DNA from: Hippopus hippopus
Lineage: Eukaryota; Mollusca; Bivalvia; Cardiida; Cardiidae
Length of the DNA: 64,000 nucleotides
Assembly (NCBI GenBank): GCA_946811185.2
Contig: OX328097.1
Location: forward strand, 31,705,627-31,769,626
Reading direction: 5' to 3'
In this document: positions 24,401-39,400 of the stretch, piece after piece
How positions within the stretch are numbered: the first letter of the stretch is position 1
How the letters are laid out: the number at the start of each line of letters is the position of its first letter
Made by a program: the position numbers and the translations under genes
Notes under the pieces: generated by a model
Seen by the model: the letters and a program-made list of their open reading frames with translations, nothing else
Told to the model about the DNA's origin: nothing
Databases searched by the model: none

Positions 24401-27400
24401 AAGTGACTCATTGCTTCTTTGTATCAATCTTATGTCATGACCCTGTGTCTGTCATACGTCTATATGAGTGTCTGTCCTTGCGTTAACTTACTTCAAACAT
24501 CTCACTGAAACTACTAATCCAATTTGGACCTATCTTCACAGAAATGATCCTGGTATTCTTCAGAATTTCCTAAAAGAATTTGATTCCTGTAAAAACTGTG
24601 GTTGCCAAGGAAACAAAGCTAAAAAGATGCTTAAAATCTATAAAAATATCTTGTCCAAAACTATAAGGCCTATGGCTACGAAATTTGGCATGTATTTTAC
24701 ATAGGCTTTTAAAGTGAAAACTTGATAAATCTCAAAAAATCTTCATGTTCCATAAAGCCCTAAGGGCTACCAAATTTTGCATTGTTACAAAGCTTCATCT
24801 CATGGATGAAATTATAACCAGAGGTCAAAATTGACCCACCTCGAGTTCTGCACGGGCTCATGCAGTGAAAACCTTAAAAATCTTCTTGTTCCTAAAAATA
24901 AGGAAGGTCGAGGGCTACCAAATTTTGCTCGCAGCCTCATCTAATACACCTCTAACAAGATTCTTCAGATTATAGCCCTGGGGTCAAAACTGGCCCAACC
25001 CTGAGGGGCCACAAGTTTTACAAGGGCATATATAATGAAAACTTTAAAAAGCTTCATATTCCTAACAAGAAGGCCTAGAGCTATCAGATTTAGCTTGTAG
25101 CCTTACCTAGTTGACCTCTACCAAGAATTAGAAAGTTATAGCCATGAGTCAAACTTGGCCTAACATCTTTAGTCACAAGTTTTACATGGGCTTACATAGT
25201 GAACACTTTTGAAATCTTCTGGTTCCTAAACATAAGACCTAGGGCTACCAAATTTGCATGTATATTAATCTAGCCTGGGTATGGAAATTGGTCCTGCCTG
25301 TTGGGTCTCATATTTTACAGGGGCTTTATATTGAGAAAACTTTGAAAATCTTCTTGTTTATTACCATATGGCCTAGATTTGTATTATTTGGTTTGCTGCT
25401 TAATCTTGTGGACCTCAGCCAGGATTCAAGCTGTTGTAGCTCTGTGTTAAAAAATGGCCTGGGCCTGGGGTCACAACTCTCACATAGGCTTTAAAGTCAT
25501 ATAGAAGGCTTCAAAAATCTTCTTGTTTGAAACCATTTGGCCTAGAATCGTAATGCTTGGTATGTATTGTTTGTATCTTTTAGACAGTGGAGCAATACAG
25601 GGCCACCATGACCCTCTAGTCTTACGAAATTTTCAGAAAAGTGTTATATGAAAGATAAGTCAATAGAGTGGCAATAATAAGTATTCTTGTCAATAAGTTT
25701 TTGAGAAGAAAATAATGACTTGAAAATTGGATAACATTCACTTTGGTGGATCTCTATTGTAAGACAAATCTTTGTGTACCTTTTTTTCTGCAAAGATTGT
25801 CTGTTTTCAAAATCCACAGAATATTGGAATTACACAAATTAGGGTAAGCACCTGGTTGACTAACCTGTTTATGTCTATTTTCTACAGGGGAGATCTAGAC
25901 AAGAAAACTGTGAAGAATCTGATTGGTCGATCAAGCAGCATCAAAATGAACAAAGAAGGTTCAGCCAATGTGCGACGTGCAATAAGTTTCCGCACCAAAA
26001 GTGGTGATGCAGAATTAAGTCAGCCACCACCTGTGTTACAGAAGGCAAAAGAATTCCGACAAGGAGAGGGCGTTATCACTCCACCTCCATCACCTGCAGA
26101 AAACGAAAATGTCCCAGAACTTCCATCTGCCCCACCTCCAGAAATGAAAGACTCTAGGTCTCCTATTTCTAAAAAGGATCAATTATCACCCCAAATGAGC
26201 CCTAGACAAAGACATGAACTTCTAAAAAGTGAGGATAAGAAAAAACGGACTCCTAGTTTTAATTTAAGAGGGAGAAGTCGTAGTTTTAAGGATAAGCATA
26301 GGTTGCCAGAAAATTTGCCCCCAGCGGAAATGGAAGGAATTATTGATAGGAAGCAGGAACTTCAAAGTGGCGGGAAAAAGGCTACGATACGATCATGGAA
26401 GAGTTACTACTCAGTGTTATTTGGTCAATTACTGTGTTTCTTCAAGGATCAAGAAGGTATTAAATGTCAATTAGTTTAACCCTTTACCAAATGACAAAAT
26501 TTTAGCCTTGTCTAAATTGAAAGCATTTGCAGACAATAATTTCAGTATGGCTCATAGGGTGATTTTTCTTTGACAGGGTAGAAAACATTGTGGGAAAAGG
26601 AGAAAATGCTGGTTACTTGCATTTTCTCCTTTTCCCACAATGTTTTCAAAAGGCCTCTTCCTCGGGGTCATTAAAAGTCGGCATAGTGTGGTAAAGGGTT
26701 AATTAGTGAATTTCTTAGCACAATTTTAGCATAGATCAAGATAAGACTACAAAAACATGCAGTCTGATTTTGGATGGACATTGTCCCATATTTACTGAAA
26801 TATTTTGACAAAACAGATTTGAAATTGGTATATCTGTTGTTCCCTTCTTTTCTAACAGCAAGTTATCTTCTCATTTATGTTATATTTTTAAGGTTAACTG
26901 TAGGCTTGTTACGTAACATTTCCATGTTAAATTTAGATGCAGTTTGAAAACATGGTACAGGTATCCAGTATTTTTGCTTTTTTTCACAGTGTACACTAGA
27001 TCTTCTTTATTGGTCTTGTTCATGCATATTTCACATAGATGATTTAAAAGGTGTTTGCTGCAACATTGTTGCAGAATGATTTGGAAAGAATAAAACACTT
27101 AAAATCACCACATTGATTATCATTGTGAAGAATACATATGAAGAATACACTATTAAATGCATATTTTGGGGGGAAAAAAAAGCAACAACAACAACAAAAA
27201 AGTTTTACCAGTTGTATTTTGTTTACAGGATTTGAAGAAAGAATAGCCGCCATTCCACCACTGAATGTCTACCAAGCTCACTGTGAAATAGCATCAGATT
27301 ATACGAAGAAAAAACATGTGTTACGACTGAAGCTGCATGATGGATCAGAGTTTTTGCTGGAGACGCAGAGCCAGAATGAGATGGTAGAATGGTTGAGTAA

Positions 27401-30400
27401 AATCAATAAATTTGCTGGTAAGTAGATCTATGCTGACTATGCCTGTTTGAATTACAGAATGGAACTTACTTGTACTATGAGTAAATGACGTGTTGTCAAT
27501 TTGGTTTGAAAATATTGGATAGAAAAACACTCAGATTACAGTTGTGAACTAATTCATTACAGGATGACACAATTTTAGATTTGTCCATCAAAAACATTTC
27601 CAGACTACGTACTGAATATGGCTCAAATGATGTGTGTTTTTGTGGAAGGATAGAAAACATTGCTGGAAAAAGGAGAAAATGCTGGTTACCAGCATTTTCT
27701 CATTTTCCCACAATGTTTTGCTTTATATGAGGGTCATTTGACGAAAGCAGTGTTACTTTTAAAGGCATTTGATACACTGTTTTTGAGGAGTTTGTAAGTC
27801 TAAAATTGATATGGAAATTGTTTGGTGTATCAACCATTGAACATTTTTGAATCATGGCCATGAATGGACAACTTTTTTTTAAGAAAACAACAGTTTCTCA
27901 CTTCCACAATGTTTTATTACTCCCTTTGTATCATGAATATAATGATCTGAAGACAAACATGATATTCAACATGTACATCAATTATTTTACAACCAACTCC
28001 TCTCAAAAGTAAAGACTTTCAAGATTATTTAATAGTTTGTGTTTGTTTGTAAACCAATCTTTTCAAACCATTTAACCCTTTACCACACAATGACGCCTTT
28101 TAACGCCCCTAAAAAAGAGGCCTTTTGAAAACATTTTGGGAAAAGGAGAAAATGCTGGTAACCAGCATTTTCTCCTTTTCCCACAAAGTTTTCTACCCAA
28201 TCAAAGAAAAGTTGCGTCATTTGAGCCACTATGAAATTGTTGTCTGCAAATGCTTTCAATTTGGATAGGTCTTAAATTTTGCCGTGTGGTAAAGGGTTAA
28301 AGAATTGACTTCTTGATATTGAGATGAAGCTGCTGCAAGCACAAAGGCATCATCAGTTGTATTATTGATAATCTTGTGTATATAATTGATACATGCTTAC
28401 CCTCATTCTTTTTTCATTTTCACAATGGCTGTCCATTTCGTCTAACAACCATGAATCATGAGGTAGACTGACCCTTTGACAGGCAGAAAATTGACCTGTA
28501 GCAGAAGGTTAAAAATTGACCCTGGTCAGCTTGTACTGGTTGATCAGGGCCAATACTTTTTGCAGATGCATTAAACCCCCTTTTCATAGGGTAAGGATCA
28601 TATGATTTTAGGGTGGAATCAGAGGCTGCAATTCTGACATCCGTTCTCTAACCACTGTAAACAAAATTACATACTTGCATGTCAAAATCAGTAATTTGTA
28701 GTATCTACCCAAACAAATCAAGAATATACAAGCCACTTTGAAGTCTGAATTCTGATGCCTTGATGCTTCTTCAATATAAAGAAGTTGACTGTACTAATAT
28801 ACTTATTTATGTAATGCAGGTTATAATCCATGATGTATCCATCTCATCTTCCCATATATACTCAAGTTCTTTATGTTAAACTCTGTACCACATGAAAAAA
28901 AAAAAACTGTAGCTTTGAAAACATCTGCATACGACAAATTGAATATTACTCAAATGATGAAATATGCTTTTTATAGGGTGAAAATATTGTGGGAAAAGGA
29001 GAAAATTCTCTTTTTCCCATAATGCTCTCAAAAGCTTTTTTACAGGGTCATTATAAGTCAGGATTGTGTGGTAAAGAGTTGATTGTCATTTTGTTAACTC
29101 TTTACCACACAATCTGGACTTTTTAACGACCCTGAGAAAGAAGGCTTTGGAAAACATTGTGGGAAAAGGAGAAAATGCTGGTAACCAGCATTTTCTCCTT
29201 TTCCCACAATGTTTTCTACCCTATCAAAACCAAATTTTGTCATTAGTGTGACCTTTAATTTGTCGTCTGCAAATGCTTTCAATTTGGAAAAGTCTAAAAT
29301 TTTGTCGTTTGGTAAACAGTTAACCCTTTCAGTGCCATGGGCAAAAAACAAAAGTTTTGCAGACAACAGATAAAAAGATCAGACTGCACAGACAGTGCAA
29401 TCTGATCTTGCATCTATTAGTTATATGTTTGGCACTGAAAGTGTAAACAATCAACATTTGAAATCAAGGATAAGTTGTGGTGAAATAGACTTCAACCTGT
29501 GTACCAAGTTTAAAATAAATTCTGTGGAATTTACACTGCACAGACTCTAAATGATCTTTAAAAAGTCATCTATGATAATCCATTTGATTGGATTAAATCC
29601 ACACACCAGAGATATCAAACAATACTTTATGAAGTGATTTTAGGATATAACAAAATACAAATAGAATTCAAGAGTTAATTCCCAATTATATTTGTAGATT
29701 CAAGTCTTGTACATGTACTTAGAAGTTCCAATTATATTTGTAGATGGAACTGTTGTACATGTACTTAAACTGCTCAATTATATTTGTAGATTGAACTCTA
29801 GTCCATGTGTACTTAAAAATAATATACCACTGACTTCAACTTAACAGAATTTAAGTAGCCTTTTGTAACAGTTCATTTTAAGTTTGTCCTTTGAGTTATG
29901 CATGACAATTGATGTTGCATGAGCACAGGGTATGGTATTGTGGTATTTATCAGTTTATACCCAAACATATCAATTTATTCATATAGCAATAATTTATTTT
30001 CTTAACCATTTACCACACGATCCAGTATTTTAGCCACTCTGAAGAAAAAGCCATGAAACATGGTCACGAAAAAGGAGGAAATACTGGTAACCAGCATTTC
30101 CTCCTTTTCTCACAATGTTTTTTTTTTTTTTTCCCCTTTCGAAGACAGGTAATATCATATGAACTACAACCAAGTTGTCTGCAAATGCTTTGAATTGGGA
30201 CTAGTCTAAAATTTTATCGTCTTGTAAAGATTCAATCTGTAACCGCAGAAGGTGATGGTTTGTCTTACAGACCTGCACAGTTAGCTGAAAGATAACTATT
30301 TGAATGACAAGAAAATATATATCATGCATTGAACATGGCAGAAAAGAAGCAACGATTGCTTGTGATGAGTAATTGCTACTTTCCTTTGAATTTCTTAAAA

Positions 30401-33400
30401 GCTGTCCATATATATATTAAACTTTGTGTGGTCATTGGTTATACATGTATTATTACTTTTTTCATTTAAAAAATTTCTGAATGATTCCTATCAGTAGACA
30501 GAAATAAAGAAATAACAGAGGGAAAAACTATTTACATCTACAATTAAATTTGCAGCAGACTGCTTGGAAGATATTCTGATAAAAATGCATGTAGGTGTGA
30601 TATGTGTGTAATGTTGCCGTGAAAAGATGGAATTGACCATGTTGACCGATTTCTTCTTTTATCACAATTATATTTTAATTATGGTCTGCTGCAAGACAAA
30701 TGAAAGGTCGTCTGCGAGTTATAATGTGGTACTAGTGGTATCTGAATGGAGTAGTACATGTAACATGTTTTTCCATAATGTTTGTGTCAAAGTGTTATCT
30801 GATTGGTTGATTCCAGCCGAGTCCCCGATGTTCACAGACTTGGAATTTTATCATGGAGACGAGGAAGAAGGTGACATGATAGAAACACAAATTTTGTTTT
30901 TTTTTTTTTAATGTTGTTAACCACCAGGCTTTAACCCCATCTTTGTTGTTGTTGTTTTCTTTATTTTTGACCAGCTTTTATTTTTTCCTTTCCTCACACA
31001 TTCACAATTTCTTGAAGTTTTTAAAGGTGATAGGGTGCCTCACTGTTGTTTCATTGGATGAGGTTAATAAAACACTTATTTAGCATTAACCCTATACCAG
31101 ACAATAAAATTTTTGACTCGCCCACCATGACAACATTTGCAGATGAAAAGTTAAATGTGAATCAATGAAAGAAACATAGTGGATAAAACAGAAAATGCTG
31201 GTCGCAGGTATTTTCTCGTTTTCCCCACAGTGTTTAAAAAGCCTTTTCCCTCTTGGTTATTTGTTTGGTAAAGGGTTAATCCATGACCTTATATGTAAAT
31301 TTGAAGTATTTGAACTTGAACAACTACAACTGCACAAGCAGGTTATGCATTCAAGTAAAAATGATGATCTAAAAGAAGAAAAGGGGTTAAGAACATAATA
31401 TTTACAGTTGTACAGGTATTTCCAAAGTTATATGTGACAAAAATAGATCAGGGGCAGCAAAATCAAGTACATGTGGTGTCCACTTTGTCCCATTGAAAGT
31501 GTGGACAAGGTTATCGTCAAGAAATATGTTTTAATAGATAACCGTGTTGACATGGTAGATAAGTACTTTTTTATCAACAAACAAGTGAGTGAAAATTGAA
31601 TTTTGCTGCCCTTTTAGATCTGTATGGGGGAGAAGGTTCATAAAACACAATAGTGCTTTTTCAAATAGCGTTTATACTTAACCCTCTACCACACAATCCC
31701 AAGTTTTATCGACGCTGAAGAAGAAAGCTTTTGAAAACATTGTGGGAAAAGAAGAAAATGCTGGTAACCAGCATTTTCTTCTTTTCGCACAATGTTTTCT
31801 ACTATTCTCAAAACAAATTTCGATTCTTGGATCAAATTTATTTTGTTGTCTGCAAATGCTTTCAAATTGGACTGGTCTAAAATTTTGTCGTTTGGTAAAG
31901 AGTTAAATAATTGGCGAGTAGTTTTACAACCTTGTACAATTAATCCTTTACCATATGATTACATGTTAGCACAACCAGTGGTGAGAAAATGATGGAAGGC
32001 AGCATTTTGTTGTATTTCCAGAAAATTTTCTGTCCTTTCAAAGAAAAACCCCATCATTTTAGCTACATGAAAATTGTAATTTGCAATTACTTTTGATTTG
32101 GACAAGTCAAAAATTATTGTCATTTGGTAAAGAAATAAGGCACTGTTATTTGATTAACCGGCTGGTGACAATGAAAAAGCTAAAACATAAGCTTATGTCT
32201 TTTCCTCAATTTTGCAGAATGCACAAAACCTTAATTGACCCCTAAATCCACTGCTTTTTAATGACGAAGTCAATTTTATATTTTTGTTCTATACCCTGTA
32301 ACAAAACTTGTCAATTAAAGCTTATTTCAATGCCAAGATTTAATGTCAACTAGTGTAATGGACTTTTATTTTGCATGATTATCAACTTTCGAATTTCTCA
32401 CCTTTTTGCTAAATTCAAAACTTATTATTTTGAAAAGCTATACATTAGGATCAGGATCCGGTTTTAATTTTAGCCCTTGCAACCCAATGAGAGATAAATA
32501 AGTACTGATAGTTCTTGCAGATAGCTTTTATCAAGATCAGAGATTTACAGACTTCATTGTAGTATTTGAATCTACATCATCTTTTAAATGATTCTAGCTT
32601 ATGGCCAAAAATCTCTTCATTTGTAGTAGGAATGTTGTAAGTTTTAGGCCTTATAAAAGATAGATTTATTTATTTGGTTGGAAAGAGTATACCAGTTTTG
32701 GTGCTTTGTACTCCAGTGGAGCTACAAGCTTGGTCGATTCCAGTTAACTTTATTACCTCTTGCAAACATACTTATTTTATCATGCAGCGCTACTGATCAC
32801 TGCTGAAAATATTGTGGCCAAAGGACTACTGCTTGTTGCAAGCAATTTCTCTTTGCCACAATGTTATTACATACATTCCTGCATTAGACCTGATATATAT
32901 GAATTATATTCATTATATGTATATTGTTAAAATGGTTACAAAGTAATTTGCTACAAGTGTGTTGTAGGAGGTAATAAGTTAATAAGATACATTGTAGTTT
33001 GGTGCTTCTACGCTTCACAGCTGCAAGAACATGTTCATAAAGAAGAAGATTGTTTGTGGTGTAAACTACTGTATGTCAAAATTGCCATACAGCTCAGGGA
33101 AATATCGTAAGCCTTTTTTGTGTCTGGCAATGGACTGTCCTCTCATACTTCTCCATTACTATTTTTATGAAAGGGGCTGTCTGAAGGTCCAGAATACATT
33201 GTGAAAGACTTAAAATGGCTTGATAATGGTTCTTAGCATTTTTTTCAGAGGTCTATGCCAATATGTTCTACTAAATTGCTTTCTTGCCACATAACAAAAT
33301 ATTGTGGCTTCAAAAATCTTAATGCTGAAATATAAACTAGTTTTATGATGCAATACTGTTGAGAATTTTGATCTTTTGTTGGTTCATTTTGGAAGCCAAA

Positions 33401-36400
33401 ACAGGTTCTTCATTTGATATATTGCTATGTTATGATTACATTTAATCATTTAAATACTTCTTTTTCCCAAAAACCATGGGTCAAAATTTGTTTATAATTG
33501 ACTTGAATCCCTTGGTTGCACTTTGATCTTTCAAAAAATGTGGCCACATACTGTGTAAATTTTTCTTTCTTATTGACCTATAGTATAAAACAATTTTTGA
33601 AAAACAAGCTGCTGGTCAGATATTGTAAAATAATTTTAAGATCCCATGATAGCAAACTTGTTGTTGAATTAAAAAAATTTATGTCTATCCTAATACCAAT
33701 TAATGTTCACCAGTTTTGTTAGCCAGTGGAGTGTTTTAGGGTCATTCAAATCCTCTTGATTGAAAGCTGTGTACAGAATAATAAATAATAAAACATGTCT
33801 TGATGTGAATATTAATGTCCAAAGAAAAGTGATAATTATAAAATAAGGCCAGAGAGCTTTGCAAAAAGTTCTTGTATTAAGGTGTTAATTATGTTGTTTA
33901 GCATAAATTACATGTACTATGTAGGTGTTTTGAAGTAATAACAGTAGTGTTAAACTGTTATACATATGAATATAAGATCAAATTTCAAATTAGATGTTAG
34001 TTTATTGCCTTGAGATGGCTAAATGATTTACAGAGACTTTATTGAACTTTACTCAAATCAATAACAACCTGAATTGGCAATCTGCTAACAACAAAACCCT
34101 TATGAGGCCAAGCATGATAACAGATGCTCTGTATTTGTGTACATTGTAGATCAAGATCAGACAGCAAAGATTATACGGTTTACTCTCAGAACTACAATGC
34201 CCTATGCTATACTGTATCCAAAGTAGGATTGAAATTCTAATACATGTACCAGTGGGTTTTTTTACTGTTAAGTCCTTTATATGGTGCTTGAGATTGAGCT
34301 AATCACAGCAAATGTACAAATCGATAAAGAGCTTTTGAAAATACTGAAGAAAAGGAGCAATGTTCTTTTGAAATGAAATTGCTTATTTTGAAATTGTCTG
34401 AGATTGACCAGTATATTGATAGGTTAAGAATTTAAAACCCAAAATGTTTTACCCTTTACTACATAATTCTGAGTTTTAACAACTGAGAAAAAAGCTTTTA
34501 ACTCTTTACCAAACGACAAAAATTAGACTGGTCCAAATTGAAAGCACTTGCAGATGATAAAATAAACGTAACTCAAAAATTGAAATTTGTTTCCAGCAGG
34601 GTAGAAAACATAGTGGGAAAAGGAGAAAATGCTGGTTACCAGCATTTTCTCCTTTTCCCACAATGTTTTCAAAAGGCTTCTATCTCAGGGTCGTAAAAAC
34701 CAGGGATTGTTTGGTAAAGGGTTAAGAACATCGTGAGGAAAAAAGAAAATGTTGGTAACCACCATGTTTTTCTGTTCCCACAATGTTTCTAACATTTCAA
34801 AGTAAAATCATTTAAGTTTTTGTCTGCAAAATTTAATGCTTTCAATGAAGATTAGTCTAAAGTTTTGTCAACTGGTAAAGATCTAACGAATAAAGAATAT
34901 GAAGCCCTAGACATTTTATTTTTAGCTCCACTGGCCGAAGGCCAGCGGGCTTATGTCATGGCCTGTTGTCCGTCGTCCGTCCGTCCGTCCGTCCGTTAAC
35001 TTTTTTTAAAAACGTCTTCTTCTCTGAAACTACCCATCCAATTTTGATGAAACTTCACAGAAATGATCCTGCCATGGTCCTCTTCAGAATTTCTTGAAAG
35101 AATTTAATTCCTTCAAAAACTCTGGTTGCCATGGCAACAAAACTGAAAAATTTTGAAAATCTTTGAAAATCTTCTTGTCTGAAACCGTAAGGCCAAGGGC
35201 TACCAAATTTGGCATGTAGCTTTATCTAGTGGACCTCTACCAAGTTTCTTCAATTTATAGCCCTGGGGTCAAAATTGGCCCCGCCCCGGGGGTTACAAGT
35301 TATACATGGGCTTATTTAGGGAGAACTTTAAAATTCCTCTTCTACCTAGCCATAGGGCCTAGAGCTACCAAATTTGGCATGTAGCTTTATCTAGTGGACC
35401 TCTGCCAAGATTGTTCAAATTATAGCCCTGGGGTCAAATTAGGCCCTGCCCGGGGGTAACAAGTTTTACATGGGCTTATATAACAAGTTTTACATGGGCT
35501 TATATAGGGAGAACTTTAAAATTCTTCTTTGACTTAGCCATGGGGCCTAGGGCGACCAAATTTGGCATGTAGCTTTATCTAGTGGACCTGTACCAAGGGT
35601 GTCCAAATTATAGCCGAGAGTCAAGTTTGACTTCGCTCCGGGGGGTAACATGTTTTACATGGGCGGGCTTATATAGGAAAATCTTTCGCATCTAGCTATA
35701 AGGGCTAGGGCTATCAAATTTTGCATTTAGCTTTATCTAGGGGGTCTCTATCAAGGGTGCCCAAATTATAGCCCAGGGGGTCAAATGTAGCCCCACCCCA
35801 GGGGGTCACAAGTTCTACATGGTCTTATATAAGGAAACTTTAATAATCTACTTGTACATAGCCATATTTAGGCCTAGGGCTACCAAATTTTGCATGTAAC
35901 TTTATATAATGGGCCTCTACCAAGAGGGCCCAAATTTTAACTTTGGGGGTCAAGTTTGACTTCACACCAGGGGTCACAAGTTTTACATTGGCTTTTATAG
36001 TGAAAACTTGATAAACCTGTGTCATGGATCACATATTTTACAGGGCCTTTTATTCAGCAAACTTGTTTTACATGACTTTTTATTGGGCAAGATTAAAAAA
36101 TCTTTTTGTTTATAACCACACATTCTAGTTTCATATTGTAGGTCTGGGGTCAAAATTGCCTTCATTCCATCGATCGCAAGTTTAACATGGGCTTCAAAAT
36201 ATTGTCACTTCAATTTAAACACTAATCTAGGGAAATAACTCTTTTTATGAAAGATAAAGTTTGTTACTATTTACCTCCCTTGATTATCAAGCTGCAGTGA
36301 TACATGATTGGTGCTAGACAAGTTTTTTAGCTCCACTGGCCGAAGGCCAGCAGGCTTATGTTATGGCCCGTTGTCCGTTGTGCGTCCATCCGTATGTTAA

Positions 36401-39400
36401 CTTTTTAGCTCATTTGAGCACAACGTGCTCAAGGGGAGCTTTTAGCATTTGTTTCAACTCAGTAAAAGAATTTTCAATCATACACCAAAACAAAAAATTA
36501 TCTTCCACATATCTGACTGTGTTTACAAACTATGAAGTGTTCATATTAATACACCATGTCTACTGTTTGATGATGACTAGCTTAGAAAAAGTATTAATAA
36601 AATAAGTTTGAAAAAAAATCTTAGTGATTTATTATGACAATTGTTAGCACACATGTAACTCATTACCAAACGATAATATTTTAGGCTTGTCTAAATCGAA
36701 AGCACTTGCAGACGACAAAATAAAAGTGATTGAAAATTTGAAATTTGATTTGTGAACAGTAGAAAACATTGTAAGAAAAGGAGAAAATGCTTTTCTAAAG
36801 CCTTCTTTCTCAGGGTCATCAAAAGTAGGGATTGTCTGGTAATAGGTTAAAAAGATATATTTCAAACTGAGATTGATGTATATACTTGTTTTTCACTGGC
36901 ACTGAAGGTCCGTCCGTCCATCTGTCCGTGCGTGCATTAACTTTTATTTCAAACATCTCTGAAACTACTTATCCAATTTTGATGAAACTTCAAAGAAATG
37001 ATCCTGCCATGGTCTTCTTCAGAATCCCATGACAGAATTTTATTCCTTCAAAAACTCTGGTTGCCATGGCAACAAAACAGAAAAATATAGAAAATTTTCA
37101 AAAATCTTCTTCTCTGAAACTGTAAGGCCTAGGGCTACCAAATTTGGCATGTAGCTGTATCTAGTGGGCCTCTACCAAGTTCCTTCAAATAATAGCCATG
37201 GGGTCTACCAAATTTTGCATGTAGCTTTATCTAGTGGGCCTCTACAAGGAGGGCCCAAATTATAGTCCTTGACCCAAGTTTGTCCCCACACTACGGAACA
37301 CAAGGTCACCAGTTTTACATGGGCTTTTGTAATGAAAACTATCTTAAGTCATCATGTTACTAACCATTATAAAGACTAAGGCTATTAGATTTAGCCCTGT
37401 CTCATGGGTTTCATGTTTTACAGGGCTTTTCATTGAGAAAAATTTGAAAATCTTCTTGTTTATAACATTCAAGAACTGAATTATTTGGTATGGAGCTTTA
37501 TAATTGTGGACCTCCACCAGGATTCAAATAATTATAGCTTTGCGATCAAAATTGGCTTTGCCCATGGATCACAACTTTCTCGTAGGATTAGATAGAAAAA
37601 TGTTTGCATGTCCTCGTGTTTGAAATCAATTTGCTGAATATTGTAATGTTTGGCTTGTAGTGTTTTTACTTAATAGCCAGTGGAGCGATACAGGGCCATC
37701 ATGGCCCTCTTGTTTTTTTAATGCTTTCATCTGGTAGTGTCGGTGTGGTAACTGTGTTGATTTTATAGAGTTTGCTGTTTATTATAGGTTTCTTTTAGTT
37801 GTAGAAACTTCGAAGTTTTGTCAATATCTTTGCTCTTTTTTTATGCATTTTACTTTTCAGTAGAATAGAAACAGAGAGATGCATGTAATGTTTATGCAAA
37901 AGCTTATTCATTATTTAAATGAAGTTTAGGCTTATTGATTTATTTAGCCCTTTAGCACACAGTTATGAGTTTTAACAACATTGAGGAAGAATGCTTTTGA
38001 GAACATTCTGGGAAAAAGGAGATAACCAGTATTTTCTCCCTTTCCGATGAGGTTTTCTACCCTTTCAATGATAATTTCTACCATCTGAGTCACATTTAAG
38101 TTGTCATCTGCAAATGCTTTTGATTTGGACAAGCTCAAAATTTTTCATTTGGTAAAGAGTTAGTGAAGTTACAGACATTAAGTGAAGTGAAACACAGAAC
38201 ATGAAATCTGATCTCGGATGTACAGCATCTGTTATTTTGCAAAATGTTCAAGCAACAACCTGCTTTAAATTATGATTTATTGGTCTTTTTTGTAGATTCC
38301 ATCAATTTATCTGGTGCTGTAGGGGTTCATAGCATCATAATCAAATCATTGACCATCTTACAGGCTTACATCCTATCATTTTTATTGTCTTCTCACTTGT
38401 GTGATAGTTTGAAAAATTACAGCTGCTGTCCTTGCTTATTGCCATTTGAATGTGGACTTGTTTCTAAGACTGTGTTGTCTATTATGAACTGAGGTTATCT
38501 TCATACTGGAAAAAAGGCTTGAGAGAAAAGAATAGGCTTAGCTGTATTTTATGTGAACTTTGTAATGTTTTATCTCAACTTCAGATACAATTCATTCTAT
38601 CCATTACCACATAAAACATTTCAAACCTGTGCAGTTAACAGTCTGTCTTGGAAGATATCGTAGATCTGTTGATATATCAGTCAGATGGCACATCTTGCAT
38701 TTGAGAAAAGAAAAGATCATTGATAACTAACTTTCTAGAGAACAAAACTTTTTGTGGTAAAATATTGGTGAAATCCCAGATCTTTCCGTTGTTTTCTCTT
38801 CTAAAAAAAATCTTGATCTCATTTTTGCAATTACATAATGTTTTGGTAAGCTTTAAAACATCCTTGCTAGACTTAAGCCGGAAGTGAAGTAAAATTTGAC
38901 CTTGGAGACTTTATTAGACTTGTACATATTTTGACAGAAGGTAGAATTCCTCAGAATTGATGGTTTCTTCATTTATCTCAGTGTTTTGAACAAGGTTTGA
39001 TGTGAACGATGTTTATGAGCAAGTCGGAACAGGTTAAAAAGTGTGTAGGTGAATAAATCTTGGCTGCTTCCAATACTGGCTTTGCAGTTTGCTTTGACTA
39101 CCATCAGATTTAACCCTTGAAAAACCAAGCACAACTTTAGTTACTTTAGTAGACAGTGTGGATCAAGATCAGATAGTAAATTAAATGGATCTTCATTGAG
39201 AAATCCATCCAAACAGTTCTTGAATTTGAAATAAATTGTTAACTTGTATTAGCTTAAGAAATTCAATAAATATCCTGTGGCTGGTGCTCAATGCTATAAC
39301 CCATTAATGTACAGGCTATTTATAGACCTACATGTACTTAAATTGTTACAGATTACAAGAAGGGCTGAATGAAGCAGTTGAAGAAAAGAAAAATGATTTT

